Positions 24,396-36,059 of a stretch of 64,000 nucleotides of DNA are shown piece by piece. How positions within the stretch are numbered: the stretch's first letter is position 1; every line of letters begins with the position of its first letter. Source of the stretch: Anadara kagoshimensis (taxonomy: Eukaryota > Mollusca > Bivalvia > Arcoida > Arcidae); the NCBI GenBank assembly GCA_021292105.1, contig CM037871.1:55196866-55260865 (forward strand), read 5' to 3'. The translations under genes were made by a program, and so were the position numbers. The notes under the pieces were generated by a model that searched no databases, was not told the DNA's origin, and was given only the letters and a program-made list of their open reading frames with translations.

Positions 24396-25389
24396 ATCTT
24401 ACCTTAATACTCTGGTTTTCTTGTTCAAATGGAGTTGTTGATAATCTGAAGTTGAACCTTTGTCTTTTTTTCCTTCTGTAAAATCTGTAATCATAAATCA
24501 TTCCGATAGCATCTTCAAATGACTGGCGAGGTTTACATTCAGTTTTTTGTTTCTTAGTAGGTGCCTTGTCAACGATGTCGCCACATTTTGCTTGTGATTT
24601 TTTATGTGAGCATTTCTCATTTTTCCTCACATCTGCTTTCTGTTGTTTGGTAGAAATTTCACTTTTGGTATTTTCTTCGTTTTCATCTTGTTGATTAGGT
24701 AACTCTCTCCTTTCTTCAACAAATGATTTTCTTTTCTTGCTCATTTTAAGTTCTGATTTGTTTAAAGGTGTAGGTGATTTATCAAATCCATTCCCTTTTT
24801 TAAATTTCATGGTTTCTCCCTTGCATTTTGAATTCAATTTTTCAGCGACCTCAGTGTTTCTGTTGAAACTTTCTTTTCTTTCCTTTCACACTCTTTCTCT
24901 TGATCCATTTTCGATACATTTGTTTTTCTGTTATACCTTGAATCGTCTATAATGTTTCTTTGTTTTTTTTCAGATTTTTCATTTAAATTCACTGATGATT
25001 TTTCTTTATGTTTTGCAAAGACTGGTTCATTTTTAGTCTCTAACATGCTTTTTGGTTTATTAGTGTGCATGTGTTTTGTAACTTGATTCCTAATTTATGT
25101 ATTCTCAATGTCAAACCTTATATTGTCCTCATGTTGTGCGTCATCATAAGCTCTGTTTGTTTGCATGGTGTCTTGAATATTTAAAGCTGTTGTTTTTGTG
25201 TCAACTGATGTTTCACCTGCAGCTTCACTTTTTTGAATTATTCTATCTACCGATACATTGTCTGTAAAAAGGCATTTAATCCTAGAATCATTAGTATCAA
25301 GTAGTATTCTTGCTGTATCCATTGTGTGTTGGACTGTTTTGTCCATGTTCTCAGAAAGGTTACACCTTTCTTTAGTATCTTCAGTTTCA

Positions 25390-26430
25390 GACAATACTGC
25401 ATCCACATTACTTTGAGTACCGGACCATTCTGCATCCACATTACTTTGAGTACCGGACCATTCTGCATCCACATTACTTTGAGTACTGGACCATTCTGCA
25501 TCCACATTACTTTGAGTACCAGACAATTCTGCATCCACAGTACCTTGAGTACCAGACAATACTGCATCCACATTACCTTAAGTACGGAACCATTCTGCAT
25601 CCACATTACTTTGAGTACCGGACCGTTCTGCATCCACATTACTTTGAGTACCAGACCATTCTGCATTCACAGTATCTTGAGTGCCAGACAATACTGCATC
25701 CACATTACCTTGAGTACCGAACCATTCTGCATCCATAGTATCTTGAGTGCCAGACAATACTGCATCCACAGTATCTTGAGTACTGAACCATTATGCATCC
25801 ACATTACTTTGAGTATCGGACCATTCTGCATCCATAGTATCTTGAGTACCGAACCATTCTGCATCCATAGTATCTTGAGTGCCAGACAATACTGCATCCA
25901 CATTACCTTGAGTACCGAACCATTCTGCATCCATAGTATCTTGAGTACCGAACCATTCTGCATCCATAGTATCTTGAGTGCCAGACAATACTGCATCCAT
26001 AGTATCTTGAGTGCCAGACCATATTGCATCCACATTACTCTGAGTACCGAACCATTCTGCATCCATAGTATCTTGAGTGCCAGACAATACTGCATCCACA
26101 TTACCTTGAGTACTGAACGGTCCATTATGCATCCACATTACTTTGAGTATCGGACCATTCTGCATTTATAGTATCTTGAGTGCCAGACAATACTGCATCC
26201 ACATTACCTTGAGTACTGAACCATTATGCATCCACATTACTTTGAGTATCGGACCATTCTGCATCCATAGTATCTTGAGTACCGAACCATTCTGCATCCA
26301 TAGTATCTTGAGTGCCAGACAATACTGCATCCACATTACCTTGAGTACCGAACCATTCTGCATCCATAGTATCTTGAGTACCAGACAATACTGCATCCAC
26401 AGTATCTTGAGTACCAGAAGATATAGCATC
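25390..26430 (-). repeat. 33-bp coding minisatellite, about 31 copies
   Basis: The unit reads on the minus strand as an 11-residue repeat such as GTQDTMDAEWF, with variants GTQSNVDAEWS and GTQDTMDAVLS. The period is a multiple of three. The variants alternate, suggesting spread of blocks of several units. Plus-strand frames across the array are shadows. Confidence 0.9.
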
Positions 26431-26754
26431 CACAGCACATGTATTATGGACATTTCTAGCTATACACTTTGTATCTCTTTTTGATTTACCAGAATCTTCT
26501 GTGGCCTCAGTATGTCTACCTGTACTACTTGTACCATTAAAATCTACATGTTGTGTGTTATTAGATTTTTTATCCTTGTTTATTGTACCATCAAATGTTC
26601 TATCCATTTCTCCTGTGAAATGATTTGTTTCCTCTGCAGCATCACATGTTCTATGTGTATCCTCAGTATTGTTAATCGTTGTATTTGTATCATATCTGGC
26701 ATTGTTTGTTTTTTTATTTGACCCTTATCTGAATTCATTTTACTTTGCATCTCA

Positions 26755-27785
26755 CCAGCTGTCAGAATGGTCTCAGTGGTTCCAAAATCACTTTGCCTCT
26801 CACTAGCAGTGGGATTAGTCTCAGTGGTTCCAAAATCACTTTGCTTCTCACTAGCAGTGGGATTAGTCTCAGTGGTTCCAAAATCACTTTTCTTCTCACT
26901 AGCAGTGGGATTAGTCTCAGTGGTTCCAAAATCACTTTGCCTCTCACTAGCAGTGGGATTAGTCTCAGTGGTTCCAAAATCACTTTGCCTCTCACTAGCA
27001 GTGGGATTAGTCTCAGTGGTTCCAAAATCACTTTGCCTCTCACTAGCAGTGGGATTAGTCTCAGTGGTTCCAAAATCACTTTGCTTCTCACTAGCAGTGG
27101 GATTAGTCTCAGTGGTTCCAAAATCACTTTGCTTCTCACTAGCAGTGGGATTAGTCTCAGTGGTTCCAAAATCACTTTGCCTCTCACTAGCAGTGGGATT
27201 AGTCTCAGTGGTTCCAAAATCACTTTGCCTCTCACTAGCAGTGGGATTAGTCTCAGTGGTTCCAAAATCACTTTGCCTCTCACTAGCAGTGGGATTAGTC
27301 TCAGTGGTTCCAAAATCACTTTGCCTCTCACTAGCAGTGGGATTAGTCTCAGTGGTTCCAAAATCACTTTGCTTCTCACCAGCAGTGGGATTAGTCTCAG
27401 TGGTTCCAAAATCACTTTGCTTCTCACCAGCAGTGGGATTAGTCTCAGTGGTTCCAAAATCACTTTGCCTCTCACTAGCAGTGGGATTAGTCTCAGTGGT
27501 TCCAAAATCACTTTGCTTCTCACCAGCAGTGGGATTAGTCTCAGTGGTTCCAAAATCACTTTGCTTCTCACCAGCAGTGGGATTAGTCTCAGTGGTTCCA
27601 AAATCACTTTGCCTCTCACTAGCAGTGGGATTAGTCTCAGTGGTTCCAAAATCACTTTGCTTCTCACCAGCAGTGGGATTAATCTCAGTGGTTCCAAAAT
27701 CACTTTGCTTCTCACCAGAAGTGGGATTAATCTCAGTGGTTCCAAAATTACTTTGCTTATCACCAGCAGTGGGATTAGTCTCTGT
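26755..27785 (-). repeat. 48-bp coding minisatellite, about 21 copies
   Basis: The minus-strand frame translates as a 16-residue repeat, TTETNPTASERQSDFG, with R/K/S/A and S/G variants. Units are nearly identical in DNA, which points to recent homogenisation. The outermost units at the 27.7-kb end are the most diverged. Confidence 0.95.
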
Positions 27786-29334
27786 GGGGTTTTGTTTTCC
27801 AACACTATTGGTCTTGCCTCCTTCATTATTTTCTAGATTCATGTTATTATCCTTAACTGTATTCTGTTTATATTTGCCGTTTATTGAATAAATAGCTTCT
27901 TTACATTCATTTTCAATTTCAGATTCAGTTACACTGGATGTTTTGATATTTTCTTCTCCAATCCCTTCTGTGCATGCTTCAGGAGTAAGCTGTTTTGCCA
28001 TCTTTTGTTCAATAGTCTTTTCATCTCTATTTCTTTAAACTTTTTACTATTTTGATATTTTTTTTGTCCGTGTTTTAATTTTCCTATAATTTTGGCTAAA
28101 TTTCTTATCTGCTGACTTCTTTTATGCTCATGGTTTTTTATTTTATGTTTTACAAGTTCTTTTCGTGAAAAGAATTTCTTACTACAAAACTTGCATTGAA
28201 GTTTGGTTTCAAAAGCATCACTGTCAGAAAAATATTGGAACTATCTATAAGTTTATCTGAGCCTGATGAACTGTAATAGTTTCTTAACCCTTCTTTATAA
28301 AAGGGAGACAGCTCTAGTTCTGAACCTACAGATAAATCCACATCTTCTTATAAGCATGTTAATGGTTTAGAACTACACATTTTATCTATTAAAGTGACCT
28401 CCATGACAGGAATACTACCATAACTTTCCAATGTAGAATTGTCTTTTGAAACATCAGTATAACTTTTACAAAGGTCTGTATTATTTTCACATATCACAAT
28501 TCTGTTTTTAGACTGAAGAACATCTGGTTTTGATGAGAAAACTTCCTATAAAGACCGTTCCCAGACTTTGTGTGAGACACTGCAGTATTTCAATTTGAAC
28601 TGTCTGATTCTGTCAACTGATTTGAACATGAATACTTTCTGTGAAGATAGTCCATGTAATGTTGACAGAGAGTTTTCTGATTGGTAAATTGTTGTTTGTA
28701 CAGTGTTTTGATGATTGGGCGAGCCTTTCAAGTGGCTAGGAGCACTGCTTATATCACTTACATTGTCATAGAAACCCACTTTATCTGTCTTGAATTTTCT
28801 TTTAGCACATGAAGCATGGTCTATTGCCTTCCTAAAACTAGTAGTCAAAATTTCTTGACAGATCTTAAACATTTCGCTGAGATGAAGTTCCTGGCACAAT
28901 TCTGTGAAGCTACCAATCTGCTCACGATCAAACATCAGACGTCCAGTATAAAACATCCGGATGACATTTTCAATGTCAGTTACAGAGTAAGCATGCAGGT
29001 AAAACATGCTTTCACAGAAATAATTTCACAATTTTCTCTCGGAAAAATTCACTGGAAGACATCAGAATGATTTTGTGAGCTGGAACACTCCCGTCTCGTC
29101 TTAATATGATAGCATCACACATATAATCGTCATGCTGAAACCGATATAACATTTCAAAAACTTTCTCTTGGACGCCATCCACAGGTAAATCTTTGATCTC
29201 TTCCTAACTCGTCACTGCTGAGGATTATATGGTGGTCAAATCTGAAAATATTTCAACCTTTTATCATCCATTAAGCTGTTTAACATAAGTAGAATAAAAG
29301 TGGTTTATACCCAAAGTAAATATTCTATCACTTA

Positions 29335-29535
29335 TATTGAGACGACAAGTTCTGGGCTGGTGGAAGAAACTTGAGTACCCAGAAAAAAACCACTGATCTT
29401 AAGCAAGTGAAATGATAAATTTTCTTATACATGTATACTAGGAATTGCCAGAGTGGGATTCAAACCTAGGCAGTGAGAGGCACTGTGATCCATATGCGTG
29501 TGCTTTAGACCGCTTGGCTACCAAGGCCCCTGTTT
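29335..29535 (-). mobile_element. SINE with a Leu/Ser-tRNA-like head
   Basis: In reverse complement: TGGTAGCCAAGCGGTCTAAA (A-box region), GGTTTGAATCCCAC (B box), then CTGGGTACTCAAGTTTCTTC and CGTCTCAATATAAGTGATAG. The head differs from that of the SINE at 6424. Confidence 0.65.
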
Positions 29536-29737
29536 AACATAAGTTTAAGATTGGGTATGATTAGGTAACAGGGACTAGACAGGAGCTCAAAAATATGTTT
29601 TGTAATGGAAGGACAGGACCATTTGCTTTGGTTTTTGGCAGTCCTGTTATGTTTTCTTTATATATGATATCACTACATGTATTTTCATTTGTATTTCAAT
29701 ATTTACCTTCATAAAATAAGGCTCATTTAAAAGCACA

Positions 29738-29925
29738 TACAGTTGAACCTTACTGAAAGGCCACCTCTATATAAGGATAATCTGCTTTTAAAGGCCAATA
29801 ATATTTGATCTCAAATGCTCTTTATTCATGTTATCTGAACATGTATACAATGGCCAACTGCACATAAAGGCCACTTTTACCAATTCCCTCAGGTGATCTT
29901 TACAGACAGCTTTGAATTTCATTTT
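29738..29925 (+). repeat. dispersed repeat, copy 2
   Basis: Opens ACAGTTGAACCTTACTGAAA and contains CTCTTTATTCATGTTATCTG and ATAAAGGCCACTTTTACC; related to 3855-4012 and 41799-41985. Confidence 0.45.
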
Positions 29926-30081
29926 AGGCTTTATAAAATAAAGCTCATTTAAAAGCAGATCCTATCTTTTTTTTAAGCCATTGTTCACTTGGTTATAAAT
30001 GTATTCACATAATATCAAGAATACGAAAAATAAATGTTAGAAGGGGAAAATAATATTGTTAACTGTATGTCTTATTATTAC

Positions 30082-30203
30082 CTTGTTGCCTAAAAACTGT
30101 GAAAACAGCACCATTTTTCAAGAAACTTTTTTGGCAGCCATCAACAAGCAATCTTTTAATTCTAACTGAAAAATCATTTTTGATAGTGATGTGGTTGTCA
30201 CAT
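30082..30203 (-). pseudogene. exon-like duplicate of the start of the BTB exon
   Basis: It is bounded by acceptor GTATTTTCAG and donor AAG/GTAATAA, is 122 bp long, and has one open frame that includes IKRLLVDGCQKSFLKNGAVF. This aligns with IKDLPVDGVQEKVFEMLYRF at the start of the BTB exon at 29.2 kb, and the DNA is alignable from the acceptor onward. It may be a duplicated or mutually exclusive exon, or a remnant. Its outgoing phase does not match the 29.2-kb exon. Confidence 0.5.
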
Positions 30204-30328
30204 CTGAAAATACACAAAAATCTAAATTACAGTCAATAGCAACTACATGTATATCTATTCTTGAGTAAGAAGGTTATAATTCAACATTACTTAGTGTTGA
30301 CTTTCAATTTTTTTCTGGCTTATCACTC

Positions 30329-30330
<2 letters not shown>

Positions 30331-30376
<46 letters not shown>
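30331..30376. repeat. (GA)23 microsatellite
   Basis: 46 bases of pure GA. Confidence 0.97.
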
Positions 30377-30379
<3 letters not shown>

Positions 30380-30539
30380 CATACAGAGAGACTTCATATT
30401 CCTTTGGATCAAGTCGTATTCAATGAACTTATATATGCATGTACACTACCGGTATATAGACATGATATTGATATACTATGGCTTGCCTGAATCTATCATA
30501 TTTAGCACATAACATTTTTAACATTTAAAAAATGAAGCA

Positions 30540-30625
30540 TTAAAACCAGGATTCAAATCCCACATGACACCTTCCCAATACTACTGCAACACTCTTACTG
30601 ACTGAGCTACCAGCCCACATATGGA
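30540..30625 (-). mobile_element. tRNA-like SINE head fragment
   Basis: Reverse complement: GGTAGCTCAGTCAGTAAGAG and GGGATTTGAATCCTGG, an A box and B box with no SINE body. Confidence 0.5.
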
Positions 30626-31017
30626 GACTGGTTTGTAATATTCCTCCCTCCCTTTTTTCATTCAACTACTTTGAACCTAAAACACCTTGTTCCACCCTGG
30701 GACCAACATTTTAGTTTGCCATTTCCCACATTTGGATGAGCCTCCAAATGTAACAGGAAATGGGGAAAACTAGACCAAACTGGGACTCAGAGCTAGAAAC
30801 TTCAGAATAGCAGGATGCTCTGCTGACTAAGCTGCCCAGCCACCCATTGAGCTGGTTTATCATCAACTTAATATAAGGCATTATGGCAATGTTACCTTAG
30901 AATTAATCATAATAAACACATCAGTTTTCCAAGAGCATGTATAATGAAATACTAGTTGAGCAATTTATAGCCCAAAATACTTATCAATTGATTGAATTAT
31001 CTTTTACTTTACTTCCC

Positions 31018-31345
31018 AGTGCAAAACTAGACTGTACATCACTTATATCAGGCTGTCGCCAGGTTTAAGTTAGTACCTTGTCAGTAAACACGGATAATGT
31101 ACCGGAAGAGTTCTTTAGTGTGCCACTTCTACTGTTAAATGGCCCATCAGTTTTAATGGTCTCTTCCATGGAACCATGCTTCTCATTTTTAAATGAAAGG
31201 TGCTTGGCAATAAAAATACAAAAAAAAAAAAAAAAAACAAACAAAAAAAAAAAACAACAAAAACCACTACCACCTTTTTGACTTGACCAATAACTGAACC
31301 TCAACTTCTCATACTCTACGCACTAAGCTACCATAGTGGTAGCTA
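31018..31345 (-). mobile_element. SINE with internal A-rich expansions
   Basis: Reverse complement shows GGTAGCTTAGTGCGTAGAGT, a B-box relative, the body through GGTTCCATGG and CACTAAAGAACTCTTCCGG, and a tail at ATAAGTGATGTACAG. A-rich tracts at 31218-31260 interrupt it. Confidence 0.65.
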
Positions 31346-31984
31346 GGAGTGAGGGAATTGTGAATTTCAAAATTTTGTCCCCTATATGACACTACCGGTA
31401 ATTAACTAATTTCATGCATGGCTTAAATGGCATAAGAACCATTCACAAAGGTAGGCAACCAGAACAGAAACAGCTAATTCAGTGTCAATTTATTGAAAAA
31501 GATATATGGGCCCTACATGTCTCACCTGTATAAATTGTAATAAAAATCATTTAACAAAGCTGATTTATTATCATTTGAAGGTAAAAGGCCATCATTTTCT
31601 AAATACCTCAGTGGTTTCAATAAAGCCAGCAAGGCGACAAAAGTTGTCTGTTACTTTTTTGGATTTAGATTAAGTTTGTCACTCACTTCTACTATGTTTA
31701 GAGGTTGTGAATTTTTTTTTAAACAAAAGGATGTACTCTAAAAATTTGAGGTACTGATGCTATAAAGAAATTAACAATGTAATTTCAATAAATCTTGGGT
31801 GTGTGAACTTTAGATAGAACAGTATTTATCAAACTTAGTTGTAATTTTAATATAAGTCAACTTTAATGTGATTAGAGATAAAATTTATGATAAAAAAGAT
31901 AACTCTATCAGACTTAATGAATGCCATTGACACTGGGCTGTTACTATGGGAATCTACTAATTACAAGGAGGCACAATTTTTTTT

Positions 31985-32130
31985 TTTGACCTTAAGGTCA
32001 TGGTTAACCTGCAACTTTGCAAATGTGGCTTGCTACAGTTGGGTCGTTTTCTCTGGGCACTCGAGTTTGCTCCACCATCTCAGAACCGACAACCTCAATA
32101 TAGCGAAAGAATCTGCCCTGGCAGTGATTT
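31985..32130 (+). mobile_element. SINE body fragment
   Basis: TTTTCTCTGGGCACTCGAGT, CTCCACCATCTCAGAACCGA and AACCTCAATATAGCGAAAGA match the body of the SINE at 29335 (reverse strand). No head. Confidence 0.5.
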
Positions 32131-32816
32131 TGTTACATCTTTTAAAAACTACCTTCTTCTTCAAAATTAGGAAAATTTGAAGTTCTTAAAATATAGCAAG
32201 CAAACTTCATTATGACATGCTGACAATAGCTATGTTCCACATTGCACAGATGTTATTTTGTAACAATGTTGTGGTTAAGGACAACTAGATGTAATTTGCT
32301 AGTGTATTACTGTTCTTTTGGGAATTTTAACGGTCAAATTGGGAAATTTTAGTCATTTTTCCCCAAGGGGAAACTACCTTTATTCAGTAGTAATTTTAGG
32401 CAAACAAAATCACTGCCTGGGCATACAACTATTTGAACATAATCACTCAACTCCAATCTATATTGAATTTATGAGTCTAATATATATATATATATACACA
32501 TGTATATATATATATCTCCATTGCCCTAAGTTCATGCAGCTAAGGTAAAATATTGAAAAAAATGTATAAAAGATACATCCAATATTAAGATCATTGTTCA
32601 TACCTTTAGATCTACATAGCAGAGGTACTGTGGCAGTGATACATGAAGTTTTTGATTAAATGAATTTTAAAATTTAAAAGCAATTAAAGGAGTTAGAAAA
32701 AAGACATAATGAAATGACATCTTTTTGCGAATGTTTCACCTTTATGTGCATCATGTGCTAACTTTAGTCTTTCTTTTTTATTTTATTCTGTTTACAAAAG
32801 TAGCATCTGTTGTATA
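32131..32816. other. non-coding stretch with (TA)n
   Basis: A TA/CA-rich microsatellite at 32479-32516; nothing else supported. Confidence 0.45.
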
Positions 32817-33045
32817 GTTTTAGTAGTTTTCAGTTATTACTATACATCCAACATTGTAAAATTTTGCCACAATTCCTTAAAAACTTTAGACCATTGGGTT
32901 AACATCAATTTCTTTTTGTGCTACAATAAAACTATGATAGTTTGTATAATGGACTGAAGATAGAATGACAATGATTAGTGTTCCTAAATTGGAGGGATTC
33001 CATTTGTGTACAAAATTATAGCACATGCTTAGCAGACTATCTGCA

Positions 33046-33344
33046 TCCAAAATAGTGCTTGCTCTATATGTTGGAGGTTGTGGGTTCAAACCCAAACTGG
33101 GTCTGACCAAGACTTAAAAAATAAGTAATGGCTGTTCTTTGTCAAGCACTCTTCATTTAGACATGAAAAGCCAGTGGGGTATCCAGTCTTTTGGAAGAGA
33201 CTTTAAGATGTCCAGTGTGTGTGTGTGGGCAGGTGTAGCACATAAAAGAATCCTGCATGTATATTGCCCCATGTGCAACTATGGTTGGTGGTGTCACGAT
33301 ACAAGTTAAATAGTCTTGACTAGAAACTTCAAACCCCTTCAATC
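33046..33344 (+). mobile_element. diverged SINE (unit A)
   Basis: GTGCTTGCTCTATATGTTGG, B box GGGTTCAAACCC, TAATGGCTGTTC, and the tail TAGTCTTGACTAGAAACTTC. Its A-box part is eroded. A GT microsatellite lies inside. Confidence 0.75.
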
Positions 33345-33521
33345 AATCACAACAACTCATACTGGTTTTTAGACACATTTTATTGTATTCATTTTTACAA
33401 AACACAAATATGTTTAGGGGTAAGGATAAATTACTTTGAATGTAAAAACAATGGTTATGATATTCCTGTTATTTTATAAATTTGGTTAAATTTTCTCTCA
33501 GCCAGTTAGCTGAATGAGTTT

Positions 33522-33645
33522 ACCTGACAATGGACCACAGGCACTTGTTTCTGATATTTAAAAAATAACACTTTCAATTTATGCTTTTAAAACATGTTTA
33601 ACCATATATAGTCTTATTTTTTTAAATATCAGAAACAAGTGCCTG
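33522..33645. repeat. inverted repeat, CAGGCACTTGTTTCTGATAT arms (unit A)
   Basis: Arms of about 29 bp facing each other over a 65-bp AT-rich loop. Repeated in unit B at 37727-37848. Confidence 0.8.
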
Positions 33646-34187
33646 TGCAATGGACAGACGGGGGATAGAATATGTTCCTGTGATCCACCTGAGACCTACC
33701 CAAACACCTGTCAGACTTAATTAATTCAGGGTAAAAGTTTGGGGGAGAACATAAAGACAGTTCCTGACTTACCCGGCATGATTCTTTACAATCTACCTTT
33801 CAATAGTCCGATCACTTACTCAGTGATGAAAACTTATGCGGCCTTAAAAAGATCGTGGATTACTTACCTCAAATTTCATTAATGCTATTTTTAGATCTGT
33901 TATTTTTATAACATGTGTTTAAATAATTTGATTAAATTTCTTATATTAAGTCTAAAAATCAAATAAAACCGGTTTTTATCAGACGCGCATCTGAATTCAG
34001 ACAATGCGTATCACGTAGTAAAATGCATTATCGCAATAACTATATGTTTTGAGACAAAAATCGCGGCTTTGTTAGATGAGCTTTAAGGTTTTGTAGTTTT
34101 AAAACATAGAATTAAAAATTGTGTCGTTCTAGACTAAACATGTGTAACAAATGAATATATTCATTATTTGGATATTTGTGCTACTTT

Positions 34188-34290
34188 ACCTGTCCATTCA
34201 TAAACAAGTCCGTGACGTATACTGGTTAGGAATAGGAACGCCTGTATAAACCCGTATCGCGTGAATACGTATTAGCCAATCAGAACCCAA
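34188..34290 (-). promoter_or_regulatory. promoter-like segment with CCAAT box and CRE-like site (unit A)
   Basis: Reading minus: ATTGG at 34280-34276, TACGTCAC at 34219-34212, then ATGAATGGACAG followed by the donor-like GTAAAGTAG at 34189. It could be a promoter and first exon of a minus-strand gene, but I could not join it in phase to the BTB locus. Duplicated in unit B at 38390-38485. Confidence 0.25.
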
Positions 34291-34721
34291 TTATGAATGA
34301 CATATGAGAGGGGCAACAGCTACCTTTAAATTAATTGCTAAATTTTGACTCCAAAAAACTCAAAAACTACAGTGAATGTTAATAATTTAACCATGAAGAT
34401 AGAAAAATAGTATTTTTAAATACTTATCTTTAAAACAAGACTGCAAACGAATGAGTATTTACTTCTCAGCAAACTTTTATAAAAAGTTTATTAAAATTTA
34501 TTCATATAAATTAATAGCAAAAAATTGAAAAAGAGAGAATATTTGCAAAAAATATTCAAAATATGGAAAAATATGTTCCAACACGTGTGAAATTTCAAGT
34601 CTATTGGAGTTATATCAAGTGAGATATCTAAGTTTTGAATCACACCACCCATTCAAAACATGTTTTTTCATCACTGAACGGTTGCTATGGGTTTCTATGG
34701 TGACAGACCATATGATATTTC

Positions 34722-34810
34722 CCTGGTGGGAGTTCACGTGTCTAACCTAACTTGTCAGTTCCAAGTTTTTACTTTGCTTCTGGATTGTGATTTGGACATG
34801 GATTCATAGG
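34722..34810 (+). repeat. dispersed CCCTGGTGGGAGTTCAC module, copy 2
   Basis: Matches 14460-14560 over about 85 bp. Confidence 0.6.
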
Positions 34811-35335
34811 ATTAGTTGTTTTTTTTGATTATATAGTGAAATTGTTTTTATTCGAAATGGATGGAAATTACTTATATATACGTTGTGTTTGAGATCCATT
34901 GTGGGGTAATTTATATAATGTATAGTGTAGCTACATGTATAATAGTGAAATTGTTTTATTCGAAATGGATTACTTCTACATTGTGTTTGACATTCGTGGT
35001 ACGGATAACTTATACAAGGCATAGTGGTTTACTTTATCTTGTATCGATGGTAACGGGTGGTTAAAGCACACACTTTCGGATCACAACGCCTCTCATCACC
35101 TAGGTAACAATGATAAGAATCCCATTTAAGATAGATCATAGTGTGGGGAAATTTGTCCACTCAACTCCACTGCGTGCACGAGCATAACTGCCTTACCAAA
35201 AGGTACGTGCTTAAGAAATAATAAATTTAATTCGGTTTCTACTAGTGCATGTAGAGCAATGTGCAATGAGTTTGTTTAGCGTGTCCACGCCTACCGTGCC
35301 AATGACATCAATTTTTAAAGATTTCAACCAAAGTA

Positions 35336-35466
35336 TCCGTGACTTTCATTTCTAATTAAAAAGACTTCCCCTTTTAAAGTCTTGGGTTCTGCCTGGCCGG
35401 TATTCGAACCCCGACCTTCCAATACAAAGCAAGCACTAAACTAATGCAACTGAGCTTCCGCATTTA
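35336..35466 (-). mobile_element. SINE head fragment (unit A)
   Basis: In reverse complement: an eroded A box, TTGGAAGGTCGGGGTTCGAA (B box), then the start of the SINE body to GAAATGAAAGTCAC. Confidence 0.65.
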
Positions 35467-35786
35467 CCATATACTATGACGAGGCACTGACTTCACTAAG
35501 AGTTTTCAAAAACACAAATCAGAGAAACACCCTGCTATAAAAATCCCATTTGACTTTGAAGTCAAAATTCCTCTTTCAATTAACGATTTCAGTATAAGGT
35601 TTTTACAGCATGTACAATGTGTAATATAGACATCGAAACACTCCGAATTGCGTGTTTTTCAATTAAATATTTCAAAATTTCCGGGGAAGGACCCCGATAC
35701 CCCTTTCCATCGGCGCTTTGCGCATCATCCGCCTGCGCCTAAAAATATCAGAGATTGGAAATCATGACTTAAGTTTTTTTTGTTAC

Positions 35787-35789
<3 letters not shown>

Positions 35790-35823
<34 letters not shown>
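35790..35823. repeat. poly-T run (unit A)
   Basis: 34 bases of T. Confidence 0.95.
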
Positions 35824-36059
35824 CTGGTATTTTTTTTTATTTATTATTTTTTTTATTTAACATTCAACTTTAACATTGTAAATGACATAATAAAGTTAAC
35901 AATGATTCTGAGAGTATTACACAACACATATTTCACTAATCCCAAAGTTTTAGGTAAAATGTACCTTATTATATGGTACAAAGATTTATAGTTATAAATT
36001 ATACGTGTTGTTCAAGATGTAAAGCAAAACTTGATCATAGTAAAATCAAAAACCAGCAA

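Larger units (their letters stand above)
20328..29241 (-). pseudogene. BTB and C2H2 zinc-finger gene, interrupted
   Basis: Three exon-like blocks in one direction make a BTB-ZF type protein: a BTB domain and linker (29241-24403), a 56-bp exon (22351-22296) and a zinc-finger exon (21647-20328). Members of this family are nuclear DNA-binding transcription regulators; the target is unknown. The junctions seen are GT-AG. Coding identity is clear, but there are at least six single-base frame changes and several in-frame stops (for example TAA in the seventh finger near 21056, TAG near 20433, TAA near 28350). It is either a decaying gene or a functional one with residual assembly errors; the stops, which look like substitutions, favour decay. 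I do not recognise an orthologue. Confidence 0.65.
24403..29241 (-). pseudogene. 4.8-kb exon: BTB domain, one C2H2 finger, repeat-rich linker
   Basis: The acceptor TATTTTCAG precedes 29241 and the donor AAG/GTAAGATTG follows 24403. At 29190-28870 the reading gives a BTB fold: VFEMLYRFQHDDYMCDAIIL, then VPAHKIILMSSSEFFRE, then YSVTDIENVIRMFYTGRLMF and a helix ending MFKICQEIL. A lone C2H2 finger (CKFCSKKFFSRKELVKHKIKNH) lies at 28190-28125. The rest is a polar linker with two coding tandem arrays (27785-26755 and 26430-25390) and a Lys-rich C-terminal part (25070-24403). Frame changes occur near 29192, 29030, 28555 and 28010, with others in the 33-bp array and near 25080 and 24840. Confidence 0.65.
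29242..30081. other. intron-like stretch with SINE and dispersed repeat
   Basis: Between the BTB exon and the upstream exon-like block. Contains the SINE at 29335-29535 and the dispersed repeat at 29738-29925. Confidence 0.5.

Noticed and set aside
25326-26484. Plus-strand Cys/His-rich ORFs (CIHITLST repeats)
   Set aside because: Shadow frames of the 33-bp array.
26745-27891. Plus-strand ORFs of 363 and 374 codons and a second minus-strand ORF over the 48-bp array
   Set aside because: Shadows of the coding minisatellite; only the minus frame with TTETNPTASERQSDFG joins flanking non-repetitive coding sequence.
31887-32180. 97-codon plus-strand ORF
   Set aside because: Much of it is the SINE body fragment at 31985-32130.
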